Origin: 2-02-FULL-62-14 sp035632555
GTDB lineage: Bacteria; Nitrospirota; Nitrospiria; Nitrospirales; Nitrospiraceae
DNA: 20,998 bases
Reading direction: 5' to 3'
NCBI GenBank assembly: GCA_035632555.1
Contig: DASQGO010000020.1
Coordinates: forward strand, 1-20,998
The notes below the pieces were generated by a model, which saw nothing but the letters and a program-made list of their open reading frames with translations, did no database searches and was not told where the DNA came from. Below are positions 6,549 through 13,785 of this stretch, one piece after another. The number at the start of each line of letters is the position of its first letter. Position 1 is the first letter of the stretch. Both the position numbers and the translations under genes were made by a program.

Positions 6549-8081
6549 TCATCCTTCCCGCTTGGCAGGTTGTTTCGCCGCCCGGACCAGCGTCGCGACC
6601 GTCCGGTTGGTTTTGGTGAAATAGGCGCGCGCCACGCGCTGGATGTCCTGCGGAGTCACGGCTGCGGTGCGCTCCCGCGCCTTCAGTACGTACCGCCAAT
6701 CCTTGGCGACGGTCTGGAAATAGGCCAGCTGGCCCGCCAAGCCGCTGTTGGATCGCAGCGCACGCACGAGACCCGCATCCAGATTGTTCAGGACCTTGTC
6801 CAATTCCCAGGCTGAAACCGGTTCGGTCTTAAGACGTTCCAATTCCTCGTACACGGCGGCCTCCACTTCAGCGGCCGTATGCGGAGCCCGCGGCGCCGCG
6901 CTGATTACAAAGAGATTCGGCGCGATGGCGCCTGGATATCCGGCATCGGCGCCGATCGCCGTGGCCAGCCGTTTCTCGCGGACGACGTGGTGATACAGCC
7001 GCGAGGTGACTCCTTCCGACAACACCGACTCGATGACGTCGAAGACAAAGTCGTCGGGATGGCCAATCGACGGTTTGTGGTAACCGATCAGCACGATCGG
7101 CTCGGCGTCGAACTCCACCTCCACGCGCCGCTCGCCGTGCTGATCCGGCTCGGCCGTGATGACCGGCGGCGGAGCAGGCACGGCGGGAATCCCGCCGAAC
7201 GTGCGCTCGATCAGCGCGATGACCTCCGGCGGATTGATGTCGCCCACGATCCCGATCGTGGCGTTTGCCGGTCCATAATAGGTGCGGAAGAACCGTTCCG
7301 TTTCCGCCGGCGTCAGCGCCTGGATGTCGGACGCCCAGCCGATCGTCGGCGCGCCGTACGGGTGCGCCTGGAATGCCGCGGCGGCGAAGGCTTCGTACAA
7401 GAGCCCGTTCGGGCTGTCGTCGGTCCGGAGCCGCCGCTCCTCCATGACCACTGCGCGCTCCTTGTAGAATTCGCGCAGCACCGGATGGGCCATGCGGTCC
7501 GATTCGATCGCGGCCCAGAGCGGCAGGCGGTTGGCCGGCAGGCTGATCACGTACCGCGTGACGTCCTTGCCAGTGGACGCGTTCAGCCCGACCGCGCCGT
7601 GACGTTGATACAGCAGCGACATTTCGTTGCCCACGACCAACTGCGCGGCCCGGTCCTGCGCAGCCTTGAACGCCTGTTGCAGCCGTTGCAGTTCGTCCGC
7701 GCCGGCCCCGGCCACGCGCCTGGTTTCCAGCTCGGCGTTGAGCCGGTCCAACTCGTCGAGCAGCGGCCGCTCGCGCGCGTAGTCCTTCGTGCCGATCGTG
7801 CGCGTGCCCTTGAACGCCATGTGCTCGTAGAGATGGGCCACGCCGGTGGCCCCGGTCAGCTCGTTGATGCCGCCGACGCCGAACGTGATATTGATGGAGA
7901 CGATCGGCGCCTGATGCCGCTCGACCAGCAGCACGGTCAGCCCGTTGGCCAGCCTGTGCTCGATCACGCGGTCGGCAAGTCCGGCCCCCTGGGCCGGCAG
8001 GCTGAGGCTGAGAATAAAAAGAACAGAGGCCGTCAGCACGTTCCGCCTCAACCAGGACCTCAGCCGCAGTCTTCGGCTCAT
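6549..8081 (-). CDS. M16-family zinc peptidase, catalytic subunit
   Basis: 510 residues from the ATG at 8081. The inverted zinc motif HxxEH is present as HLYEH (His83, Glu86, His87). Downstream are the family segments NASTGKDVTRYVISLP and VVMEERRLRTDDSPNG. The N-terminus has an Arg-rich start and a hydrophobic run ending PAQGAG (about residue 34), a signal peptide, so it should work outside the cytoplasm. About 50 charged residues (roughly 101-155) between the zinc motif and the NAST segment form a helical, possibly coiled-coil, insertion. The ATG shares one base with the stop of the upstream HAD gene (TGATG) and has GGAGG about 10 nt ahead. A longer reading from 8126 would lengthen the overlap and hide the signal peptide. 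Confidence 0.93.
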   Translation of the reverse strand: MSRRLRLRSWLRRNVLTASVLFILSLSLPAQGAGLADRVIEHRLANGLTVLLVERHQAPIVSINITFGVGGINELTGATGVAHLYEHMAFKGTRTIGTKDYARERPLLDELDRLNAELETRRVAGAGADELQRLQQAFKAAQDRAAQLVVGNEMSLLYQRHGAVGLNASTGKDVTRYVISLPANRLPLWAAIESDRMAHPVLREFYKERAVVMEERRLRTDDSPNGLLYEAFAAAAFQAHPYGAPTIGWASDIQALTPAETERFFRTYYGPANATIGIVGDINPPEVIALIERTFGGIPAVPAPPPVITAEPDQHGERRVEVEFDAEPIVLIGYHKPSIGHPDDFVFDVIESVLSEGVTSRLYHHVVREKRLATAIGADAGYPGAIAPNLFVISAAPRAPHTAAEVEAAVYEELERLKTEPVSAWELDKVLNNLDAGLVRALRSNSGLAGQLAYFQTVAKDWRYVLKARERTAAVTPQDIQRVARAYFTKTNRTVATLVRAAKQPAKREG

Positions 8082-8743
8082 CAAAGAAAAACCTCCATCA
8101 ATTCTTCCGGCGTCTCGATGAACCATTCGGGTTTACAGGCAGCCATCTTCTCGCGGTTGCCCATGCCGTAGCCGACCGCGCATACTTTGATGCCGGCGTT
8201 GTGGCCGCCGTTGATGTCGTTCGTACTGTCGCCGATCAGCACCGCCCGCTCTTTCGAAACGCCCAGCTTGTCCATGATGGCCAGCAGCATGCCCGGCTCC
8301 GGCTTGAGCCCGAATCCGTCGTCCCCGCCCACGATGTGGGCGTAGTGGTGATCGCCCAGGCCGCGGAGAATGACGCGTGTGTATTCGAGCGCCTTGTTCG
8401 TCGCCACCGCCTTGTGCTTGCGCGCAAAATGCGAGAGCACGGTCTCGATGCCGGGATAGTAGCGCGTCCGGTCCAGACAGTGTTTCATATAATAGCTTCG
8501 AAAGACCCGCAGCGCGTCCTCGTAGCGGGCCTGGTTGTCTTCGCCGACGGCCAGGCGCAGCAAGCGCTTGATCCCGTCCCCCACAAAGCCGAATATTTCC
8601 TCCTGCGTGCGCGGCGGCAGCGACAGGTCGGCCAGCGTCTGCTGCACGCAGGCGGCAATGTCCCACTTGGACTCGATCAGCGTCCCGTCCAGATCGAAGA
8701 TCAGCAGATCAACGGGGTGCTTGCGCGGATGCCGGTCTTTCAT
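8081..8743 (-). CDS. gph: HAD-superfamily phosphatase, phosphoglycolate-phosphatase-like
   Basis: 220 residues, the normal size for Gph/PGP. The HAD motifs are complete: DLDGTL (nucleophile Asp17, acid Asp19), ATNK (Thr115), KPEP (Lys147) and IGDSTND (Asp172, Asp176). A helical cap between motifs I and II (about 28-95) fits the C1-cap subgroup. The known enzyme removes phosphate from 2-phosphoglycolate, but C1-cap HAD enzymes vary in substrate, so the symbol is tentative. The start overlaps the 3' end of the upstream gene by 35 nt. It is co-transcribed with pyk upstream and with the M16 pair downstream; no direct functional link to the peptidases is obvious. Confidence 0.85.
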   Translation of the reverse strand: MKDRHPRKHPVDLLIFDLDGTLIESKWDIAACVQQTLADLSLPPRTQEEIFGFVGDGIKRLLRLAVGEDNQARYEDALRVFRSYYMKHCLDRTRYYPGIETVLSHFARKHKAVATNKALEYTRVILRGLGDHHYAHIVGGDDGFGLKPEPGMLLAIMDKLGVSKERAVLIGDSTNDINGGHNAGIKVCAVGYGMGNREKMAACKPEWFIETPEELMEVFL

Positions 8744-9290
8744 ATTTCGCCTTTTTCAAATCGTCCAGCAAGGTTTCCAGGGTCGCCACTTTGGCCCGGT
8801 CCTTCTCATCCAGGATCGCCTGCCGCACATAGTTGATCATGCGCTTCTGACCGATGTGCGGCGGGAGAATCGGCTCGGCGATCCGCCAGCGGTCGCCCAT
8901 GATTTTGATCCGAAACCCGACCCGCTCCACTATGGGCTCCGGCAGAAAGGAGGCCCGCTCCCAGTAGACCGATCCCAGCACCTTGTATTCGACTGGAATG
9001 ATCACTTCCGCCTGGCTCACGATCGTCCACTGCTTGAACTCGTTGATGACTTCGTAATCCGTGATGACCACGCTCCGCCCCCAGATCGGTTCGTCCTTCC
9101 AGGTAATATAGGGCGCCAGTGCTTCCTGCGAAATCGCGTCCAGCCGCACGCCTTTCACGTCGAGTTCCAGGTATTTGTCCACCATCTCGGTTGGATCGTG
9201 CACGATCGAGCCGGTCTGGGCACTCCCATCAGGCGGCGCGAGCATCATTACACCGACGAAGATGAATATGAGTAATCTTTCCCGCATCAT
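8709..9290 (-). CDS. exported protein of unknown function
   Basis: 193 residues. Residues 1 to about 24 are a signal peptide (hydrophobic IFIFVGVMML, then GSAQ). The mature part has alternating strands and conserved-looking aromatic segments (YITWKDEPIWGRSVVITDYEV and VYWERASFLPEP). It ends with a charged helix (about 150-180). The pattern resembles a small alpha+beta domain of the NTF2 or lipocalin size range, but I do not recognise a family. The ATG at 9290 overlaps the stop of pyk by 4 nt (ATGA), and the 3' end overlaps gph by 35 nt, so expression is very probably coupled to both. Function cannot be inferred from the neighbours. Confidence 0.8.
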   Translation of the reverse strand: MMRERLLIFIFVGVMMLAPPDGSAQTGSIVHDPTEMVDKYLELDVKGVRLDAISQEALAPYITWKDEPIWGRSVVITDYEVINEFKQWTIVSQAEVIIPVEYKVLGSVYWERASFLPEPIVERVGFRIKIMGDRWRIAEPILPPHIGQKRMINYVRQAILDEKDRAKVATLETLLDDLKKAKYERPASAQAPR

Positions 9291-10762
9291 GCGACTTCGT
9301 GCAGCTTCATGACATTCGTCCCGCCACGCTGTCCGATAATTGTCCCGGACAAAATCACGATCCGTTGCCCGGACTTCGCCAATCCTTCTTCCTTCAGCCG
9401 CCGCTCGATCTCATGCACCCTCGCGTCCGTCTGTTCGATGCGCGGCATCGTCAGCGACACCACGCCCCAGTAGAGCGTCATGCGCCGGCGGATCGACTCG
9501 GACGGCGTGACCGCCACAATGGGCGCCGACGGACGCTGCTTCGACATCAGACGGGCCGTGGCGCCGGATTCGCTGAAGACCACCACCGCGTCGGCCCTAG
9601 TCGTCGCGACGGCCGAGCAGGCTGCCGCGCACATCGCCTCGGGAAAGGAGGAGTCCGGAACAGACGGTGCCGGTGATCGTTCCGCCACGCGCAGAACGCC
9701 CGGTTCCGCCCCTTCCTCGGCCGCCCTGACAATCCGGTCCATCACGCGGACCGATTCGACCGGATACTGGCCGGCGGCGGTTTCCGCCGAGAGCATGACC
9801 GCATCGGTGCCGTCGAATACGGCGTTGGCCACATCCGAGGCTTCGGCCCTGGTGGGACGCGGATGCTCCGTCATGGATTCCAGCATCTGGGTCGCCGTGA
9901 TGACCAGCTTGCGCCGGCGATTGGCCGCCAGGATGATCCGCTTTTGTAGAATCGGCACCACTTCGGGCCCCATTTCGACGCCCAGATCGCCGCGCGCGAT
10001 CATCACGCCGTCGGCCTCGTCGAGAATCGCCTCCAACTGTTCAATCGCCTCGGGCCGCTCGATTTTGGCGATGAGCGGAATCTCCCCGCCCTGCCCGGCG
10101 ATCAACTGCCGGGCCGCCGCGATGTCGGCCGCGCCCCGGACGAACGAGAGCGCCGCATAGTCCACCTGCTGCGCCACGCCGAACCGCAAATCTTCGCGGT
10201 CCTTGTCCGTCAACGTCGGCGCGCTGACGGCCGTCCCGGGCAGGTTCAACCCTTTGTGCGACGTGACCAGCCCGCCGGTCACCACGGAACACTCGACTGC
10301 ATCGCCGGCGATGCGCTCCGCTTTCAGTTCGATCAAGCCGTCATTGATCAGAATGCGCGCGCCGGACCGGACATCCCGCGCCAGCGCCTCGTAGGTCACC
10401 GGTAGTTCAGCCGTATAATTGGGCGCGACGGATTTGCCGCTATAATGGATGCCGCTGCGGGGGTCGAAGGCCGCCTGGCCCGCCAGCAGTCGCACGCGCT
10501 GACCGGCCTCCAGCGTGACACCGGCATCGGACAACCGACCGATCCGGATGCGGGGACCTTGAATGTCCTGCAGAATCGCCACCGCCGCGCCTGTGCGCTG
10601 CGCAGCCTGGCGGATCGTCTGGATGGCGCGGGCATGCGACTCGTGCGTGCCGTGCGAAAAATTGAGCCGAGCCACGTTCATGCCGGCCCCGATGAGCTGC
10701 TCCAGCATCTCGGGCGAGCTGCTGGCCGGGCCGATTGTGCAGACGATTTTGGCTTTCCGCAT
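9287..10762 (-). CDS. pyk: pyruvate kinase
   Basis: 491 residues, complete. It converts phosphoenolpyruvate and ADP to pyruvate and ATP in glycolysis. The N-terminus KIVCTIGPAS and ARLNFSHG (Arg32, Asn34, Ser36, His37) are active-site segments. The family signature LIAKIERPEAIE carries the catalytic Lys and the metal Glu. ARGDLGVEMG and TQMLESM continue the barrel, and the C-terminal domain (about 370-475) includes VVFSESGATARLMSK. It is the first gene of the nine-gene minus-strand unit. A promoter (TTGCCG, 17 nt, TAGAAT) ends 9 nt before its ATG and no Shine-Dalgarno sequence is present. It is divergent from hemL with a 93-nt gap. Confidence 0.97.
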   Translation of the reverse strand: MRKAKIVCTIGPASSSPEMLEQLIGAGMNVARLNFSHGTHESHARAIQTIRQAAQRTGAAVAILQDIQGPRIRIGRLSDAGVTLEAGQRVRLLAGQAAFDPRSGIHYSGKSVAPNYTAELPVTYEALARDVRSGARILINDGLIELKAERIAGDAVECSVVTGGLVTSHKGLNLPGTAVSAPTLTDKDREDLRFGVAQQVDYAALSFVRGAADIAAARQLIAGQGGEIPLIAKIERPEAIEQLEAILDEADGVMIARGDLGVEMGPEVVPILQKRIILAANRRRKLVITATQMLESMTEHPRPTRAEASDVANAVFDGTDAVMLSAETAAGQYPVESVRVMDRIVRAAEEGAEPGVLRVAERSPAPSVPDSSFPEAMCAAACSAVATTRADAVVVFSESGATARLMSKQRPSAPIVAVTPSESIRRRMTLYWGVVSLTMPRIEQTDARVHEIERRLKEEGLAKSGQRIVILSGTIIGQRGGTNVMKLHEVA

Positions 10763-10771
10763 ACAGTCCGC

Positions 10772-10800
10772 ATTCTAACAAACGCCCGGAGCCGCGGCAA
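10772..10800 (-). promoter_or_regulatory. pyk: sigma-70-type promoter of pyk and the following operon
   Basis: Minus strand: -35 TTGCCG (10795-10800), 17-nt spacer, -10 TAGAAT (10772-10777). Only 9 nt separate the -10 box from the ATG at 10762, so the leader would be about 2-4 nt. Confidence 0.65.
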
Positions 10801-10811
10801 AACAAGCTTCA

Positions 10812-10840
10812 TTGACCGTTTCGGACGCGCATGTTAGATT
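10812..10840 (+). promoter_or_regulatory. hemL: sigma-70-type promoter of hemL
   Basis: -35 TTGACC (10812-10817), 17-nt spacer, -10 TAGATT (10835-10840). The ATG follows after 15 nt, so the leader is about 8-9 nt and holds no Shine-Dalgarno sequence. Confidence 0.7.
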
Positions 10841-10855
10841 GCGCCGCGTTTTCCC

Positions 10856-12139
10856 ATGAAAACCACGGCATCTCAGAAGCTCTTTGCCGAAGCCCAGCGC
10901 TACATCCCCGGAGGGGTGAACAGCCCGGTCCGCGCCTTTAAGTCTGTCGGCGGCCAGCCCCTGTTTATCGCAAAGGCCAAGGGCGCCTATCTGTGGGATG
11001 CCGACGGCAACAAATTCGTCGACTATGTCCATTCCTGGGGACCGATGATCCTAGGCCATGCGCCGGGGCCGGTCATCAAGGCCATCCAGCGGGCCGCGGC
11101 GCGCGGCACCAGCTACGGCGCGCCGACCGAGTTGGAAGTCCGCCTCGCCAAAATGATCGGCGAGGCCGTGCCGTCCATGGAGCAGGTGCGGCTGGTCAGC
11201 TCCGGCACGGAAGCCGTGATGAGCGCGATCCGGCTCGCCCGCGGCTATACCGAACGCGACAAAATTCTGAAGTTCGACGGCTGCTACCACGGCCACAGCG
11301 ATTACCTGCTCGCCAAGGCCGGCTCCGGCGTGGCGACGCTCGGCTTGCCGGACTCACCCGGCGTGCCGGCCGACTTCGCCAAGCACACGCTCACCGCGTC
11401 CTATAACGACATCGCCGCCGTGAAGCGATTGATCGAGGCGCATGCCAACGAGCTCGCCTGTGTCATTGTCGAGCCGGTTGCGGGCAACATGGGCGTCGTG
11501 CCGCCGCGCCCGGAGTTTTTGCCCATGCTGCGCGAGCTCACGCGGGCGCATGGCGTGCTGCTGATCTTCGACGAAGTCATCACCGGTTTCCGCGTGCACT
11601 ACGGCGGAGCCCAAACTCTGTACGACGTGACGCCCGACCTGACCTGCCTGGGGAAAATCATCGGCGGCGGACTGCCGGTCGGCGCCTACGGAGGCACGCG
11701 GGAGATCATGCAGATGATCGCGCCCGCAGGCCCGGTCTATCAGGCCGGGACGCTGTCGGGAAATCCGCTGGCCGTGACAGCGGGGATCGAAACGCTCAAG
11801 GCGTTGAAGGCGGCGGGGATCTATAAAAAACTGGAAGCCAAATCAGCCGTGCTGGCGGAGGGTCTCGGCAAGGCGGCGAAACAAGCCGGCATTCCGCTCA
11901 CGCAAACCAGGGTGGGCTCGATGCTCTGCGGATTTTTTACCAGCCAACCGGTCGTGGATTACGCGTCGGCCAAGCGCTCCGACACGCAACGCTATGCGAA
12001 GTTTTTCCGTGGGATGCTGGAGCAGGGCGTCTATTTCGCGCCGTCGCAGTTCGAAGCGGCGTTCCTCTCGACCGCCCACAGCGACGCGAACATTAAGAAA
12101 ACCGTCGCGGTAGCACAGGCCGTGTTCAAAACTCTCTAG
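10856..12139 (+). CDS. hemL: glutamate-1-semialdehyde 2,1-aminomutase
   Basis: 427 residues, the usual length. The enzyme converts glutamate-1-semialdehyde to 5-aminolevulinate in the C5 route to heme, siroheme and other tetrapyrroles. The PLP lysine is Lys267 in CLGKIIGGGLPVGAYGG. Other family segments are IPGGVNSPVRAF, VSSGTEAVMSAIRLARG, FDGCYHGHSDYLL and LIFDEVITGFR. The protein is cytosolic and aligns from its first residues with the family N-terminus, which supports the ATG at 10856. It stands alone: divergent from pyk on the left and convergent with a small gene on the right, with a hairpin between. Confidence 0.97.
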   Translation: MKTTASQKLFAEAQRYIPGGVNSPVRAFKSVGGQPLFIAKAKGAYLWDADGNKFVDYVHSWGPMILGHAPGPVIKAIQRAAARGTSYGAPTELEVRLAKMIGEAVPSMEQVRLVSSGTEAVMSAIRLARGYTERDKILKFDGCYHGHSDYLLAKAGSGVATLGLPDSPGVPADFAKHTLTASYNDIAAVKRLIEAHANELACVIVEPVAGNMGVVPPRPEFLPMLRELTRAHGVLLIFDEVITGFRVHYGGAQTLYDVTPDLTCLGKIIGGGLPVGAYGGTREIMQMIAPAGPVYQAGTLSGNPLAVTAGIETLKALKAAGIYKKLEAKSAVLAEGLGKAAKQAGIPLTQTRVGSMLCGFFTSQPVVDYASAKRSDTQRYAKFFRGMLEQGVYFAPSQFEAAFLSTAHSDANIKKTVAVAQAVFKTL

Positions 12140-12146
12140 CGACTTC

Positions 12147-12166
12147 CCGTATCCGGGCCGATACGG
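12147..12166. terminator. inverted repeat between convergent genes, possible terminator
   Basis: CCGTATC, a 6-nt loop and GATACGG give a perfect 7-bp stem in the 35-nt gap between hemL and the small gene at 12175. There is no T-run on either strand, so intrinsic termination would be weak. It is placed where a bidirectional terminator is needed. Confidence 0.4.
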
Positions 12167-12174
12167 CTTCGTAT

Positions 12175-12402
12175 CTATTCGTCTTCGTCCTCTGCTTCCA
12201 GCGCCGCTTGCCGCTGCTGTTCTTCCATGGCATTGTGGATCAGCATCCGCAGAAACATCGAGATCAAGGATCCCTTCTCCAAGCTTCCCCCGGGCGGGAC
12301 CGCAATCTTGCCCTCCTTGACCATCTTGTCCAGCCAGGCCTTCTGATCCGGCGCGATCAGAACGGGAATCTCGACCAGCCCTACACGTCCCATCATATCC
12401 AT
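12175..12402 (-). CDS. small ribbon-helix-helix-like protein with acidic tail
   Basis: 75 residues. After a short N-terminus comes a strand-like EIPVLIAPDQ and helix KAWLDKMVKEG. A Gly/Pro turn (PPGGSLEKG) and a second helix SLISMFLRMLIHNAM follow. This order resembles a ribbon-helix-helix (CopG/Arc-like) fold, in which the strand contacts DNA and the helices form the dimer. The C-terminal EAEDEDE tail is strongly acidic. The start has GGAGG well placed upstream, and a TTGACA-18-TGAAAT promoter precedes it, so it is a real gene rather than a shadow. It has no toxin gene beside it. DNA binding is inferred from the pattern only; a small structural or regulatory role of another kind is possible. 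Confidence 0.72.
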   Translation of the reverse strand: MDMMGRVGLVEIPVLIAPDQKAWLDKMVKEGKIAVPPGGSLEKGSLISMFLRMLIHNAMEEQQRQAALEAEDEDE

Positions 12403-12438
12403 ACAACCACCCTCCTCTTCACCCCGCCCACTGGGGTC

Positions 12439-12468
12439 ATTTCAGCACGCGCTTTTCCACCTTGTCAA
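12439..12468 (-). promoter_or_regulatory. promoter of the small ribbon-helix-helix-like gene
   Basis: Minus strand: -35 TTGACA (12463-12468, perfect), 18-nt spacer, -10 TGAAAT (12439-12444, 4 of 6). The predicted leader is about 30 nt and contains GGAGG. Confidence 0.55.
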
Positions 12469-12542
12469 CCTACCTCTCCCGCGCACGGGTTTTGCAGAGC
12501 CTCCTCCGAACGGTCGAGACACAACCACCGAAAGGAGACGTT

Positions 12543-13190
12543 ATGCGAACAGCAGACTCTGTATCCACGATCGAACAGCCTCTCATCTGGCAAACCCTGG
12601 CTGCATTGGTTGCAGCGGGGGCGCTTCTGGCCATCCCGACACCCGTGGCGGCTGAAGCCAAGAATGAGTTGCATGCCCTGCATCCCGTCAGTCCGGCAAT
12701 CCAAGGCCTGTTGGTTCCACCGCGACCCGTTGGCCAAACGCCCCGGCTCGTGCCGCCGGCCAAAGAGAAAAAATCCGCTCCTCGTCTCAACCCGCTCCGC
12801 AAGCAGCTCAAGGGTCTTCCCAAACATACTCTGCAGGCAGCGCGGCAGGAGGCTGCTTTTGCCAGACGCATGACGGCTGCCCGGCTCACCGCCCCAGACC
12901 AGCCGCAGAAGCCGCGCATGCTGGAAAGCTCGCAGATTCGGCCGATCGACGGCGACACATTCGCCGTCGGAAACGAACGATTCCGCATCCGCGGCATCAA
13001 CACGCCTGAGACGACGGAAGCCGGCGGCTTCAGCGCCTCACAGCGATTGGATCTGCTGCTGCATGGAGGCCCGGTGCTCGTGATCCCATACGGACAGGAC
13101 AGCCGCGGCCGCACGCTCGCCGAGGTCTATGTCAACAACCGCAATGTCGCGGATGTAATGAAGGAAGAGGGGTACGACAAACCGCGGTAG
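12543..13190 (+). CDS. exported staphylococcal-nuclease-like (TNase) protein
   Basis: 215 residues from the ATG at 12543, which has AAAGGAG 6 nt upstream; the upstream reading from 12462 is rejected. Residues about 13-38 form a signal peptide or anchor (ending PVAAEA). A basic, Pro-rich linker covers about 45-125. The C-terminal domain (about 130-215) is SNase-like: PIDGDTFAVGNERFRIRGINTPE and GQDSRGRTLAEVYVNNRNVA. Aligned by eye to the staphylococcal enzyme, Arg148, Glu156 and Arg190 match the catalytic Arg35, Glu43 and Arg87. The calcium-ligand Asp40 position is Asn153. The domain is short at its C-terminus (about 85 residues). An exported phosphodiesterase is plausible; reduced activity is also possible. 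Confidence 0.85.
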   Translation: MRTADSVSTIEQPLIWQTLAALVAAGALLAIPTPVAAEAKNELHALHPVSPAIQGLLVPPRPVGQTPRLVPPAKEKKSAPRLNPLRKQLKGLPKHTLQAARQEAAFARRMTAARLTAPDQPQKPRMLESSQIRPIDGDTFAVGNERFRIRGINTPETTEAGGFSASQRLDLLLHGGPVLVIPYGQDSRGRTLAEVYVNNRNVADVMKEEGYDKPR

Positions 13191-13197
13191 GAAGCGC

Positions 13198-13226
13198 TTG
13201 ACACTGATTCCAGACCGGAGAATACT
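13198..13226 (+). promoter_or_regulatory. promoter upstream of the thioredoxin-like gene
   Basis: -35 TTGACA (13198-13203, perfect), 17-nt spacer, -10 AATACT (13221-13226). It begins 8 nt after the nuclease-like gene and predicts a leader of about 42 nt before the ATG at 13275. Confidence 0.6.
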
Positions 13227-13274
13227 TCACGCGAACGAAGTCACGTTCAGGGAAATGTTGCAACGTAAAGAGTT

Positions 13275-13688
13275 ATGAAAGTCATCAAACTGCTGCTTCT
13301 GCTCGTCGTATCCGGTCTGGCCTTTCAGTACTGGTACACACACCAGTCAATGACGAGGCCGGGGGGCGCTGTATCAGTCAACGGATTCGTCGCGTTGCCG
13401 ACGTTGGCTGGCAGCGATCCCAAGCAGGTTGTCGTGTTCGCTCCCGAAAACTGCCCCTCGGAGAAGGCCCAACAAGCCGACGCATTGGCGCAGCAGCTCG
13501 CCTCCCGCAACATTCCAACCCTTCGCTCGCACGACGTCTCGTTCAGTTCGTCAGACCCGGATCCCGCGATCGGCATCCGCCTCAACTCGGTCATGAACGG
13601 CGAATTGCCCATTGTCTTTGTCAACGGGAGGGGAAAAGCGAACCCCACCTTTGACGAAGTCGTTGCTGAATACGGAGCCCCGCGCTGA
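13275..13688 (+). CDS. exported or anchored protein, possibly thioredoxin/glutaredoxin-fold
   Basis: 137 residues. Residues about 3-18 are a hydrophobic signal or anchor. The rest reads as a small alpha/beta domain: strand QVVVFAPENCPSEK, helix AQQADALAQQLASR, then IPTLRSHDVSF. Near the end are LPIVFVNGRGKANPTFDEVVAEY. The order strand-Cys-helix-...-proline-strand-helix recalls glutaredoxin, with Cys60 at the N-terminus of the first helix. Only one cysteine is present in the whole mature protein, so a dithiol mechanism is excluded. The family call is tentative. A promoter lies directly upstream and AAAGAG may be its weak ribosome site. Its neighbours are an exported nuclease-like protein and a membrane-anchored transglycosylase-like protein. 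Confidence 0.75.
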   Translation: MKVIKLLLLLVVSGLAFQYWYTHQSMTRPGGAVSVNGFVALPTLAGSDPKQVVVFAPENCPSEKAQQADALAQQLASRNIPTLRSHDVSFSSSDPDPAIGIRLNSVMNGELPIVFVNGRGKANPTFDEVVAEYGAPR

Positions 13689-13773
13689 AAAACACCTTCC
13701 TGGCCGTCTCCCTGTTCGTAAAGAATTAAGGCGCTGTAAAAACAGGAATAATCTGGCCTCGAGTCTCTTCGGC

Positions 13774-13779
13774 TATAGT
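13774..13779 (+). promoter_or_regulatory. -10 box just before the transglycosylase-like gene
   Basis: TATAGT lies 6 nt before the ATG at 13786. The start of transcription would fall at the A of the ATG, giving a leaderless mRNA. The -35 region (ATCTGG, 17 nt upstream) is poor, and no Shine-Dalgarno sequence is present. Confidence 0.5.
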
Positions 13780-13785
13780 AGACTC

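Noticed and set aside
6879..8171. 430-codon open frame on the plus strand opposite the M16 gene
   Set aside because: It is an antisense shadow: Arg/His-rich, no family features, fully opposite a well-recognised M16 peptidase. GC-rich genes often leave long antisense frames open.
13612..13785. N-terminal extension of the transglycosylase-like gene to 13612
   Set aside because: It overlaps the preceding gene in another frame; the ATG at 13786 starts a sensible basic N-terminus plus membrane segment and has its own -10 box.
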